Positions 8,314 to 17,180 of a DNA stretch of 64,000 nucleotides are shown here, piece by piece. Position numbers and translations under genes: made by a program. This stretch comes from Intrasporangium calvum (lineage in GTDB: Bacteria > Actinomycetota > Actinomycetes > Actinomycetales > Dermatophilaceae): NCBI RefSeq assembly GCF_028446585.1, contig NZ_JAPFQL010000005.1:1-64000 (forward strand). The letters are read 5' to 3'. The first letter of the stretch is position 1, and the number at the start of each line of letters is the position of its first letter. The notes below the pieces were generated by a model. It saw only the letters and a program-made list of their open reading frames with translations. It ran no database searches and was not told where the DNA came from.

Positions 8314-8718
8314 GTGGGAACGAGGGGGCAGGCAGTTGTCGCGACGATGTTGGTCCTCGCCGGGTGGACGCTCGTCCTGCGGGGGCTGTACCTGCTGCCG
8401 GCTTCGCAGGATCCCGGTCTCGACCTGGACGCGGGGGCGTCGTTCGACCTGAATCTCTCCGTGTATCTGCCTGCAGTCCTCCTGAGCGTGCTGCTCGTGG
8501 TGGCCCTCCCGATCGCCGTGGGCCGTCGCGGGGCGGTCCTCCTGAGCGCTGCCCTGGCGACTGCGACGCTCGCCTTTGCCCTGTGGGTGCTCAACCGGCA
8601 GGAGCTGACGAGCCACATCCCCGGACTGGCCAGCAGCCTCTGGGGAGCGGCCGGGCTCAGTGCGACCGCTCTCCTCGTGTGCGGCGCTGGACTGGCGCTG
8701 CGGTCCACGCGTCACTGA
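8314..8718 (+). CDS. Small hypothetical membrane protein
   Basis: A 134-residue protein starting at GTG, 19 bases after the reductase-like gene and perhaps co-transcribed with it. It has about four hydrophobic segments (residues 6-28, 50-70, 75-95, 105-128) with a short charged loop between the first two. I do not recognise a family. Codon use is like that of the neighbours and the frame is uninterrupted, which supports a real gene. Confidence 0.55.
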   Translation: MGTRGQAVVATMLVLAGWTLVLRGLYLLPASQDPGLDLDAGASFDLNLSVYLPAVLLSVLLVVALPIAVGRRGAVLLSAALATATLAFALWVLNRQELTSHIPGLASSLWGAAGLSATALLVCGAGLALRSTRH

Positions 8719-8728
8719 GGGCCGGCAT

Positions 8729-8758
8729 CCCGACCTGCCGCGTCAGCGACAGGTCGGG
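8729..8758. terminator. Weak hairpin before lhr
   Basis: Arms CCCGACCTG (8729-8737) and CAGGTCGGG (8750-8758) with a 12-base loop lie between the small membrane gene and the helicase gene. The large loop makes it a modest terminator candidate. Confidence 0.4.
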
Positions 8759-8769
8759 GAAAGCGTCCG

Positions 8770-11700
8770 ATGTCCCCGGCGGATGGCAGGCTGAGCCCGA
8801 TGGCCAGTGCAGACGACGCGGGTGACGTGCTCGACCGCTTCTCTCCGGCGACCGCGGCGTGGTTCCGGAGCAGCTTCAGCGCGCCCACGACCGCACAAGC
8901 GGGCGCCTGGGAGGCGATCTCGTCGGGTCACCACTGCGTCGTCGTGGCTCCGACCGGCTCGGGCAAGACGCTGTCGGCCTTCCTCTGGGCGATCGACCGG
9001 ATGGCGCGTGAGCCCGTCCCGGACGACCGGCTGGCCCGCTGCCGGGTCCTCTACATCTCGCCGATGAAGGCGCTCGCGGTGGACGTCGAGCGCAACCTGC
9101 GCGCGCCGCTCGTGGGGATCGGCCACGCGGCCACCCGGCTCGGCCTGCCCGTCCCCGACATCGGGGTCTCGGTCCGGTCGGGGGACACGCCGGCGACCGA
9201 GCGGCGCGCCTTCGCGCGGACCCCCACGGACATCCTCATCACCACCCCCGAGTCGCTCTTCCTCATGCTGACCTCCTCCGTGCGGGAGGCCCTCCGGGGC
9301 GTCGAGACGGTCATCATCGACGAGGTCCACGCCGTCGCCGGCACGAAGCGGGGCGCCCACCTGGCCCTCTCCCTCGAGCGCCTCGACGCGCTGCTCGAGC
9401 GCCCGGCCCAGCGGGTCGGGTTGTCCGCGACGGTCCGGCCGGTCGAGGAGGTCGCTCGCTTCCTCGCAGGAGGTCGGCCCGTCGAGGTGGTGCAGCCGCC
9501 GTCGACGAAGGAGTGGGACCTCGACGTCGTCGTCCCCGTCCCCGACCTCGCCGAGCTGTCCGGCGCCCCCGCAGAGCTCTCGCCAGGCGTGCCCGACCTC
9601 TCCGGCCCAGCGGCCGGCAACGCCCCGCGCGCGTCGATCTGGCCGCACGTCGAGGAGCGGATCGCCGACCTCATCGCCGACCACCGCTCCACCCTCGTCT
9701 TCGCCAACTCCCGACGCCTCGCCGAGCGCCTCACCGCCCGCCTCAACGAGATCTGGGAAGAACGACAAACCGAGGCGTATGCCGCTGAGCTCGCTCCCAG
9801 CGAAGGCGGCGTGGGCGCGGGGCCGGCCCAGCGGCATACGGCATCCGCAGGGCCACCCGCCCAGGTGATGGCGCAGTCGGGAGCCAGCCGGGGGGCTCCC
9901 GCGGTCCTGGCCAGGGCCCACCACGGCTCGGTGAGCAAGGAGCACCGGGCCGCGATCGAGGAGGACCTCAAGGCGGGGCGGCTGCCGGCCGTGGTCGCCA
10001 CGAGCAGCCTCGAGCTCGGCATCGACATGGGCGCGGTGGACCTCGTCGTCCAGGTCGAGAGCCCGCCGAGCGTCGCGAGCGGACTGCAGCGGGTCGGTCG
10101 CGCCGGGCACCAGGTCGGCGCGGTGAGCCGCGGCGTGCTCTTCCCGAAGTTCCGGGGCGACCTGGTCCAGACGGCCGTCGTCGTGGAGCGGATGCGGGCC
10201 GGGGCGATCGAGAGCCTGCGCGTGCCCGCCAACCCCGTCGACGTCCTGGCGCAGCACATCGTGGCCATGTGCGCGCTCGACGAGTGGACGGTCGACGAGG
10301 TCGAGACGCTGGTCCGCCGCACGGCCAACTTCGCCGGGCTGCCGAGGTCGGTGCTCGAGGCGACGCTTGACATGTTGGCCGGGAAGTACCCGAGCGACGA
10401 GTTCGCCGAGCTGCGGCCCCGCATCGTCTGGGACCGCGTCACCGACACGCTGACCGGTCGGCGCGGCGCCCAGCGGCTGGCGGTCACGAGCGGCGGGACG
10501 ATCCCCGACCGCGGCCTCTACGCGGTGTTCCTCGCGTCCGGGGAGGGCCCGGGGCGTCGGGTCGGCGAGCTCGACGAGGAGATGGTCTACGAATCACGAG
10601 TCGGCGACGTCTTCACGCTCGGGACCTCGGCGTGGCGGATCGAGGACATCACCCACGACCGGGTCCTCGTCACGCCAGCGCCGGGGCAGGCCGGGCGCCT
10701 GCCGTTCTGGAAGGGCGACCAGCAGGGCCGCCCGGCTGAGCTCGGCCGGGCCGTGGGAGCGTTCGTGCGCGAGGTCGTCGGCCTGTCGCCGGCCAAGGCG
10801 CGGGCGCGGGTGGTCGAGGCAGGGCTCGACGAGTGGGCGGCCGACAACCTGCTCGCCTACCTCGCCGAGCAGCGCGAGGCGACCCGCCACGTGCCCGACG
10901 ACCGGACCATCGTCGTCGAGCGGTTCCGCGACGAGATCGGCGACTGGCGGGTGGCGGTGCTGTCGCCCTTCGGCGGGCAGGTGCATGCACCGTGGGCGCT
11001 CTGCGTCGCCGCGCGGATGCGGGAGCGGTTCGGGATCGACGTGCAGGCCATGCACGGCGACGACGGGATCGTCTTCCGGCTGCCGGACCTCGAGTTCGAC
11101 GACGGCGACGGGGCGTCCGGGCCGGCGGCGTCGAGCAGCGAGATCGGCCGTCAGCTCATGGAGCTGGTCACCCTGGAGCCGGAGGACGTCGCGGAGCTGG
11201 TGACGCAGGAGCTCGGCGGTTCGGCTCTGTTCGCCGCCCGCTTCCGCGAGTGTGCCGCTCGGGCGTTGCTCCTGCCGCGCCGCCGGCCGGACCGCCGCCA
11301 GCCGCTCTGGCAGCAGCGGCAGCGCGCCGCGCAGCTGCTCGAGGTCGCGAGCCAGTACCCGTCCTTCCCGATCGTCCTCGAGACCGTCCGCGAGTGCGTC
11401 CAGGACGTCTTCGACGTGCCCGGGCTGGTCGAGCTGATGACCGACATCCGCTCGCGCGCCGTGTCGGTCGTCGATGTCGAGTCGGGCCAGCCGAGTCCGT
11501 TCGCCAAGTCGTTGGCCTTCGGCTACGTCGCGCAGTACCTCTACGAGGGCGACTCGCCCCTCGCCGAGCGCCGGGCCGCGGCGCTGGCCCTGGACCCGAC
11601 GCTGCTCTCCGAGCTGCTCGGCCAGAGCGACGCCCTGGCCCTGCGCGACCTGCTCGACCCGGCGGCCGTGGCGCGGACCGAGGCCGAGCTGCAGCGGCTC

Positions 11701-13602
11701 ACCCCGGAGCGAGCAGCCCGGGACGCGGAGGACGTCGCCGACCTGGTCCGCGTCCTCGGGCCGCTGTCCACCGCTGACATCGTCGCGCGGTCCGCTGAGG
11801 ACTTCGCGCCCCGCGACGTCGAGGGGGCTCTGCGCGCGCTGGAGGCGGCGCGCCGGCTCATCGCCGTGCGCGTCGCCGGTGCGGAGCGCTGGGCCGCGGT
11901 CGAGGACGCCGGGCGCCTCCGGGACGCCCTGGGGACTGCGCTTCCGGTCGGGGTGCCGGCGGCCTTCCTCGAGTCCGTGCCCGACCCGCTCGGTGACCTC
12001 GTCGCCCGGTTCGCCGGGACGCACGGGCCGTTCACCGTCCACACCGTCGCGGAGTGGTGGGGCCTCGGTCCCGCAGTCGTCCACGACGCGCTTCGTCGGC
12101 TCGTCTCCGCGGGCCGCGTCGTGGAGGGCGAGCTCCTGCCGACCGAGAGCGGCGGCGGGCACGGAGCGGAGTTCTGCGACGCCGAGGTGCTCCGGCTCCT
12201 GCGCCGCCGGTCGCTCGCCGCCCTGCGCCACGAGGTCGAGCCGGTCTCCCGGGACGACTTCGCCCGGTTCGTCCCACAGTGGCAGGGCGTCGGCTGCGGC
12301 CAACGGGGGAGAGAAGGACTGCTCCGGGCCGTCGAGCAGCTGACCGGCGCGGTGGTGCCCGCCAGCGCCCTCGAGACGCTGGTCCTGCCCGCCCGGGTCG
12401 CCGACTACCGGCCCGCGCTGCTCGACGAGGTGATGAGCTCGGGCGAGGTCGTCTGGCGCGGCCACGGCTCGCTCCCCGGCGACGATGGCTGGGTCAGCCT
12501 CCACCTGGCCGACACGGCCTACCTCACCCTGGCGCCCCCGGAGCCGACTGACCTCACCGACGGCGAGGACGCCGTGCTCGAGGCCCTCGCCGGCGGCGGC
12601 GCCTGGTTCTTCCACACCCTGGTTGAGCGGGTCCGTGGGGCCGGGGCCGGGGCCGGGCTGAGCGAGGGCGAGATCCTCGACGCGCTCTGGACGCTGCTCT
12701 GGTCCGGACGGGTCACCAACGACACCGTCGCCCCACTGCGAGCCCTGCTGTCCGGTGGCCGCACCGCGCACAAGCGCACCTCGACCGCACCGCGCTCCGC
12801 ACGCTACGCCGGGCGGCGCGGCTCGCTCGGGCGGCTCGGCTCGGTCCGCGGCTCGATCTCAGGGGTCCCCGTGGAGCGCACCGCACCACCGACCGGCGTC
12901 GGCCGGTGGACCCTGCTGCCGGCGGCGGAGACCGACCCGACCGTCCGAGCGGTGACGAGCGCCGAGCTGCTCCTCGACCGCTACGGCGTCCTGACCCGCG
13001 GCTCCGTGGCCGCGGAGGAGGTGCCCGGTGGCTTCGCGGCCGTCTACCGGGTGCTCGCCGCAGCCGAGGAAGCCGGCCGAGTGCGGCGCGGCTACTTCGT
13101 CGAGTCGCTGGGCGCCTCCCAGTTCGGGTCGACGGGCGCCGTGGACCGGCTGCGCGCCTCGGGGAGGCTGGTCGCGGGGAGCGAGCCCAGCGGCATACGG
13201 CAGGCTTCGGCTCCCAACGCGCTCGTCCTCGCGGCGAGCGACCCGGCCAACCCCTACGGCGCCGCGCTGGCGTGGCCGGACCGGCCGACCGACGAGGCGG
13301 GCGCGCGCAAGGGGCACCAACCCGGCCGCAAGGCGGGCGCGCTCGTCGTGCTCGTGGACGGGGCGCTCGTGCTCTACGTCGAGCGCGGCGGCAGGACGAT
13401 GCTGTGCTGGGCCGACGACCCGTCCGTCCTCCAGGCGGCGGCCGACGCCCTCGCGCTGGCCGTGCGAGAGGGCGCTCTCGGGCGGCTCACCGTCGAGAAG
13501 GCGGACGGCGCACCGGTCCTCGGCTCCGACCACCCGCTCGTCGCGGCCCTGTCGGCGGCCGGCTTCCACATGACCCCGCGTGGGCTCCGGCTGCGCCGGT
13601 GA
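8770..13602 (+). CDS. lhr: Lhr-type large ATP-dependent DNA helicase
   Basis: A 1610-residue superfamily 2 helicase of the Lhr (long helicase related) family, an ATP-driven 3'-to-5' translocase implicated in DNA repair in mycobacteria. Walker A APTGSGKT is at residues 60-67, the Walker B box DEVH near 185, then TTPES, SATV, and the motif VI stretch QRVGRAGHQVG near 440; the rest is the long Lhr C-terminal region with winged-helix parts. An inverted pair of interspersed repeats adds a roughly 22-residue linker (about 336-358) between the two RecA lobes, and a third copy lies near residue 1475. ATG 8770 has a GGGGAA site; ATG 8800 is the alternative. A DNA glycosylase gene follows after 24 bases. 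Confidence 0.93.
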   Translation: MSPADGRLSPMASADDAGDVLDRFSPATAAWFRSSFSAPTTAQAGAWEAISSGHHCVVVAPTGSGKTLSAFLWAIDRMAREPVPDDRLARCRVLYISPMKALAVDVERNLRAPLVGIGHAATRLGLPVPDIGVSVRSGDTPATERRAFARTPTDILITTPESLFLMLTSSVREALRGVETVIIDEVHAVAGTKRGAHLALSLERLDALLERPAQRVGLSATVRPVEEVARFLAGGRPVEVVQPPSTKEWDLDVVVPVPDLAELSGAPAELSPGVPDLSGPAAGNAPRASIWPHVEERIADLIADHRSTLVFANSRRLAERLTARLNEIWEERQTEAYAAELAPSEGGVGAGPAQRHTASAGPPAQVMAQSGASRGAPAVLARAHHGSVSKEHRAAIEEDLKAGRLPAVVATSSLELGIDMGAVDLVVQVESPPSVASGLQRVGRAGHQVGAVSRGVLFPKFRGDLVQTAVVVERMRAGAIESLRVPANPVDVLAQHIVAMCALDEWTVDEVETLVRRTANFAGLPRSVLEATLDMLAGKYPSDEFAELRPRIVWDRVTDTLTGRRGAQRLAVTSGGTIPDRGLYAVFLASGEGPGRRVGELDEEMVYESRVGDVFTLGTSAWRIEDITHDRVLVTPAPGQAGRLPFWKGDQQGRPAELGRAVGAFVREVVGLSPAKARARVVEAGLDEWAADNLLAYLAEQREATRHVPDDRTIVVERFRDEIGDWRVAVLSPFGGQVHAPWALCVAARMRERFGIDVQAMHGDDGIVFRLPDLEFDDGDGASGPAASSSEIGRQLMELVTLEPEDVAELVTQELGGSALFAARFRECAARALLLPRRRPDRRQPLWQQRQRAAQLLEVASQYPSFPIVLETVRECVQDVFDVPGLVELMTDIRSRAVSVVDVESGQPSPFAKSLAFGYVAQYLYEGDSPLAERRAAALALDPTLLSELLGQSDALALRDLLDPAAVARTEAELQRLTPERAARDAEDVADLVRVLGPLSTADIVARSAEDFAPRDVEGALRALEAARRLIAVRVAGAERWAAVEDAGRLRDALGTALPVGVPAAFLESVPDPLGDLVARFAGTHGPFTVHTVAEWWGLGPAVVHDALRRLVSAGRVVEGELLPTESGGGHGAEFCDAEVLRLLRRRSLAALRHEVEPVSRDDFARFVPQWQGVGCGQRGREGLLRAVEQLTGAVVPASALETLVLPARVADYRPALLDEVMSSGEVVWRGHGSLPGDDGWVSLHLADTAYLTLAPPEPTDLTDGEDAVLEALAGGGAWFFHTLVERVRGAGAGAGLSEGEILDALWTLLWSGRVTNDTVAPLRALLSGGRTAHKRTSTAPRSARYAGRRGSLGRLGSVRGSISGVPVERTAPPTGVGRWTLLPAAETDPTVRAVTSAELLLDRYGVLTRGSVAAEEVPGGFAAVYRVLAAAEEAGRVRRGYFVESLGASQFGSTGAVDRLRASGRLVAGSEPSGIRQASAPNALVLAASDPANPYGAALAWPDRPTDEAGARKGHQPGRKAGALVVLVDGALVLYVERGGRTMLCWADDPSVLQAAADALALAVREGALGRLTVEKADGAPVLGSDHPLVAALSAAGFHMTPRGLRLRR
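9776..9840. repeat. Inverted pair of AGCGGCATAC repeats inside lhr
   Basis: CGTATGCCGCTG (9776-9787) and CAGCGGCATACG (9829-9840) are perfect 12-bp inverted repeats facing each other across 41 bases. The left arm is the GAGCTC subtype and the right arm the GGCC subtype, so they look like two separate copies. The stretch is read in frame as a linker with no role in known helicase motifs. Confidence 0.85.
13177..13199 (+). repeat. AGCGGCATAC-family repeat in the lhr 3' region
   Basis: Copy ending GAGCCCAGCGGCATACG, in frame as EPSGIR in the C-terminal region of the helicase. Confidence 0.8.
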
Positions 13603-13626
13603 CCGCGACCGGGGAAGGGGGCTGAC

Positions 13627-14505
13627 GTGCCGGAGGGCGACACCGTCTGGCGCACCGCGCGCCGGCTCCACGAGGCGCTCGCGGGCCGAGACATCGTCGA
13701 GTCCGACCTGCGCTGGCCGTCGATCGCCACCGTGGACCTCCGAGGCCGCAGCACCCTCGAGGTCGTCAGCCGGGGCAAGCACCTGCTCCATCGGATCGAT
13801 GGAGGACTCACCCTTCACTCGCACCTGCGGATGGAGGGCCAGTGGCGCATCGAGGCGACCGCACGGCTCAAGCCGGGTTGGCGCCGATCGCCGGACCTGC
13901 GTGCGCTCGTCGCGACGGCGGACTGGACCGCCCTCGGGCTGCGCCTCGGGATGCTCGACCTCGTCGAGACCCGTGACGAGGCCCAGCTCGTCGGGCACCT
14001 CGGACCCGACCTCCTCGGCGACGACTGGGACGCCAGCGTGGCCGTCGACCACCTCGCCGCCGCGCGGGTGCCGTTGGGTGAGGCTCTGCTGGACCAGCGC
14101 AACCTCGCTGGGCTGGGGACTCTCTGGGCGTCCGAGACGCTCTTCGTGCTGCGCCTCCACCCGTGGACCATCGCGTCCACCCTCGACCGGGCGGTGCTCG
14201 AGCAGGTCGTGGACCGAGCGCGGCGGCTCATCGACGGTGGCCGTCGCGACGCGATCCAGTCATCGACGGGGTCGCTGGCCAAGGGAGAGACCACCTACGT
14301 GCACGGCCGCAGCGGCCGCCCCTGCCGACGCTGTGGGGGCACGGTGCGAGTAGCGATGATCGGGCCACCGACCCGGGAACGGACGATGTTCTACTGCCCG
14401 TCGTGCCAAGGCGGTCTCGGACCCGCCGACGACGGGCGGCCCCAGCGACCGCTCGGGTCGGAGACGAGCCGCGGGGCCGGGCGGGGGCGTCGACGGCCAG
14501 ACTGA
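13627..14505 (+). CDS. Fpg/Nei-family DNA glycosylase (Nei2-like)
   Basis: A 292-residue base-excision enzyme that removes oxidised bases and cuts the abasic site. After the GTG start the protein reads PEGDTVW, giving the catalytic N-terminal proline and glutamate. A helix-two-turn-helix region with LLDQRNLAGLGTLWA sits near 155, and a C-terminal zinc finger has CRRCG and, 20 residues on, CPSC. The PEGDTVW start and the neighbouring lhr match mycobacterial nei2 better than fpg. The 24-base gap from lhr suggests one repair operon. Confidence 0.87.
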   Translation: MPEGDTVWRTARRLHEALAGRDIVESDLRWPSIATVDLRGRSTLEVVSRGKHLLHRIDGGLTLHSHLRMEGQWRIEATARLKPGWRRSPDLRALVATADWTALGLRLGMLDLVETRDEAQLVGHLGPDLLGDDWDASVAVDHLAAARVPLGEALLDQRNLAGLGTLWASETLFVLRLHPWTIASTLDRAVLEQVVDRARRLIDGGRRDAIQSSTGSLAKGETTYVHGRSGRPCRRCGGTVRVAMIGPPTRERTMFYCPSCQGGLGPADDGRPQRPLGSETSRGAGRGRRRPD

Positions 14506-14508
14506 CCG

Positions 14509-15195
14509 TCAGCGCTGAAGCGCCTTGAGCGACAGGGGCCGTCCGCCGCTGAGGCGCGCCACTTGCGCCAGGTAGAGCTCGGCGCAGGCGAGGGCGTCGG
14601 TCAGGGCCTCGTGCGCCGCGTAACGCGGCAGCCCCACGTGGGCACGGGCGGTCGTGAGTCGCAGGGCCCCCGGCGGCAGGTCTGCCCCCGTGTGGCTGCC
14701 GAGCACTCGAGCCTGCAGCTGCATCGTGTCGACCGACTCGGTCAGGAGCGGGACGCCGTGCGTGCGCTGGGAGGCCGCGGACAGGAAGTCCCGTTCGATG
14801 ACCGCGTGATGGGCCAGCAGGACCCGTCCCCTGAGGGCCGACGCCACCCGCTCCACCACCTCACCGAGCTCGAGGCCGTCCGCGAGGGCATCGTCGGTGA
14901 TCCCGTGCACCACGGCGCTCTGGCCCACCTCCGCGTCTGCGCGACAGAGCAGCCGCGTCGCGCCGGACAGGTCGATGACGAGGCCGTCGAGGGGGACGAA
15001 GCCGACGGCGAGGATGTGGTCGGTGCGCGGGTCGAGACCGGTCGTCTCGAGGTCGATGGCCAGCAGCCGCAGCTCGGCGACGTCGGTCCGGGCTGCTGGT
15101 TGCGGAGTGCTGAGGAGGTCACGGACCGGGCCGGGCGGGGCCTGTCCGGCCCACCGGGCCCGCCGCCGCTCGAGACCCAGCAGGCCTCCGATCAC
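14509..15195 (-). CDS. DEDDh 3'-5' exonuclease (DnaQ-like)
   Basis: A 228-residue exonuclease of the DNA polymerase III epsilon fold. Motif I is LLAIDLETTGLD (about 43-54), motif II lies around the LLAHHAVIERDF stretch, and the end has HEALTDALACAELY as the DEDDh motif III. Its GTG start overlaps the stop of the upstream gene (GTGA), so it is translated together with the cyclic-nucleotide/CBS protein. Such exonucleases are known next to DUF294 proteins. It ends three bases from the convergent glycosylase gene. The role is probably in nucleotide or repair metabolism rather than replication proofreading. Confidence 0.82.
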   Translation of the reverse strand: MIGGLLGLERRRARWAGQAPPGPVRDLLSTPQPAARTDVAELRLLAIDLETTGLDPRTDHILAVGFVPLDGLVIDLSGATRLLCRADAEVGQSAVVHGITDDALADGLELGEVVERVASALRGRVLLAHHAVIERDFLSAASQRTHGVPLLTESVDTMQLQARVLGSHTGADLPPGALRLTTARAHVGLPRYAAHEALTDALACAELYLAQVARLSGGRPLSLKALQR

Positions 15196-17054
15196 GTGAC
15201 GAACCCGAGCGGATAGCTCTGCACCACCGTCTGCTGGGCCGACCGGACGATGTGGAAGGCGTCGCGCAGGTGCCGCTTCTCGAAGCTGCTCAGCTCCTCG
15301 GGAGAGACGAAGTTGTCGGGCTGGCGGCCCTCGCGCAGCTGCCGGGCCTGGTGGGTGAGCCGCACGTAGCGGATGAACTCGAAGGCGTCATGGAGGTTGG
15401 CGGCGGTCTCTGGTGCGAGGGCTCCTGCACCCGAGGCTGCGCTGATCCGGGCCAGCGTGTTGACCTGCGGAAGCCCCCGCGACAGGGCCTGGACGCGGGC
15501 GATCTCGACGATGGCGTGGAACCCGCCGCGCTTGAGGTCGAGCCGGTCCTTGTGCTCTCCCTTGCGTTCGAGGACGAACCCTCGGAAGAAGCCGAGCGGC
15601 GGCTCGTTGTGCGCCGCGTTGCGGGCGAGATGCGCCAGGAACCGGCCGCTCTGGCGTGCGGTCGCCGCGATCTGGGCGTGCAGCGCGTCGACGAGGCGCC
15701 GCTCGCCGTGGAGGATGCGCAGGTCGAAGAAGATCGCGGACCGGAGGACAGCCTCGGGGGTGGGCTCGTTGACCCAGCGAGCGAACATGGCCTGCCACTC
15801 GCGCAGCGGACGACGCCACTCGGGATTGCTCGCCATGATGCCGCCCGGGCAGGGCGGGTAGCCGCAGGCGACGAGGCCGTCGACGACGAACGCCGCGAAC
15901 GACTCGAACCACGCCAGGTCCTCGGGCCGGGCCTCGTCGGACAGCACGAGGGCGTTGTCCTGGTCGCTGCCGGGGCCCTGCTCGAGGCGGGCCTGCGACC
16001 CGAGGACGATCCAGGCGTAGGGGACGGGCGCCGGGCCGAGGGCCTGCTCGGCGAGGGTGATGAGGCGCTTCTCGATGGCGTCGCCCACCGCCGTGACGAT
16101 CCGGCCGATGCCGTCGGCGGTCGCGTCCTCGTGGACCAGCTGATCGACGATCCGGGGGAGACGCTGGCTGAGGAGCACGAGCGCGTCGAGGTCCTTCGCC
16201 TTGGCCACGTCGCCGACGAGGTGGATCGGGTTGGCCCGCTCCAGCCGCATGAGGTCGGTGCTCGTCAGCATCCCGAGTGGCCGGTCGCCATCCACGACGG
16301 GCATGTGGTGGATGTTGCGGGAGGTCATCTCGAGGATGAGCTCCATGGCGATGGCATCCGGTGACGAGGTGACCGGGCCCGCCGTCATGATCGCGCTGAC
16401 CGGCTGGCCGGTGTCGAGGCCGGCGGCGAGCACCCGGGTGCGCAGGTCGCGGTCCGTGACGATGCCGGTGAGGCGGTCCCCGTCGACGACGAGGAGCGAG
16501 GACACCTGCTCGCGGGCCATCAGCTCGGCGGCGGCCCGGATCGTCGCGTCGCCGGTCGTCGTGATCGGCTCCCGGCGGAGCAGGTCCCGCAGGCGGGTCT
16601 GGAGCACCGCGCTGTGCCGGTCCTGATGGGGCAGGGACACGAGCGCGTGCCGCAGCCTGGCCTCACGTTGCTCGGAGAAGAAGTCCCGCACGGCCGAGCA
16701 GCGGCCGGCGAGGTCGGTGAAGACCTCGGACGACATCACCAGCAACAGGCTGTCCTCGATCGCGACGACATCGAAGCGGGACGGCTGCCCCCCGAGCGCG
16801 GTCGTGCCGAAGCCCGTCCCCTCGCCGCCGCGTTCCACCAGGGAGCCGTTCTCGTCGGTGATCTGCACCGCGCCCGACCGGACGACGAAGACCTCGTCGT
16901 TGCCCTTCCCGACGCTCATCAGGTGCGTCCCGCGTCGGGCGTAGCGGACCGTCAGGTGGCGCCCGAGGCGCTCGAGGTCCTCACGCGGCACCGCGGCAAA
17001 GGGGGCGTGCTCGGCGAGGAAGTCGGTGACCTCGGGAAGGTCCAGATCCGTCAC
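15192..17054 (-). CDS. Cyclic-nucleotide-binding / CBS / DUF294 nucleotidyltransferase-like protein
   Basis: A 620-residue cytoplasmic regulator-like protein with domains in order: cNMP-binding fold (about 10-130), two CBS domains (about 165-285), a DUF294 nucleotidyltransferase-like domain with GSQARLEQGPGSDQDNA near 350-370, and a C-terminal helical DUF294 partner (about 480-610). The GS...DxD pattern is the nucleotidyltransferase signature also seen in GlnD-like proteins. It is the first gene of a two-gene unit with the exonuclease. In other bacteria similar proteins sit beside acetate permease; none is visible here. It may sense cAMP or adenylates, but nothing in the sequence names the target. 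Confidence 0.83.
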   Translation of the reverse strand: MTDLDLPEVTDFLAEHAPFAAVPREDLERLGRHLTVRYARRGTHLMSVGKGNDEVFVVRSGAVQITDENGSLVERGGEGTGFGTTALGGQPSRFDVVAIEDSLLLVMSSEVFTDLAGRCSAVRDFFSEQREARLRHALVSLPHQDRHSAVLQTRLRDLLRREPITTTGDATIRAAAELMAREQVSSLLVVDGDRLTGIVTDRDLRTRVLAAGLDTGQPVSAIMTAGPVTSSPDAIAMELILEMTSRNIHHMPVVDGDRPLGMLTSTDLMRLERANPIHLVGDVAKAKDLDALVLLSQRLPRIVDQLVHEDATADGIGRIVTAVGDAIEKRLITLAEQALGPAPVPYAWIVLGSQARLEQGPGSDQDNALVLSDEARPEDLAWFESFAAFVVDGLVACGYPPCPGGIMASNPEWRRPLREWQAMFARWVNEPTPEAVLRSAIFFDLRILHGERRLVDALHAQIAATARQSGRFLAHLARNAAHNEPPLGFFRGFVLERKGEHKDRLDLKRGGFHAIVEIARVQALSRGLPQVNTLARISAASGAGALAPETAANLHDAFEFIRYVRLTHQARQLREGRQPDNFVSPEELSSFEKRHLRDAFHIVRSAQQTVVQSYPLGFVT

Positions 17055-17180
17055 GGCGCCATCGTCGCACTGGAGCGGCCGCAGACCTAGGCTCGTCGGG
17101 CCAGAACCAAGGGCGATGGACTTCTACCGGGACGTCCTCGGCGGTGGATGGTCAACATCGCCGGCAGTGCCGGAGCCGCG

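Noticed and set aside
12636-12660. GGGGCC tandem tract in lhr as a functional repeat
   Set aside because: A short in-frame Gly/Ala tract typical of high-GC genes.
17116-17151. Short frame MDFYRDVLGGGW, reminiscent of the start of a VOC/glyoxalase domain, between the CBS protein and the copper lipoprotein genes
   Set aside because: Only about twelve residues are suggestive and the following codons look random; too little to call a pseudogene.
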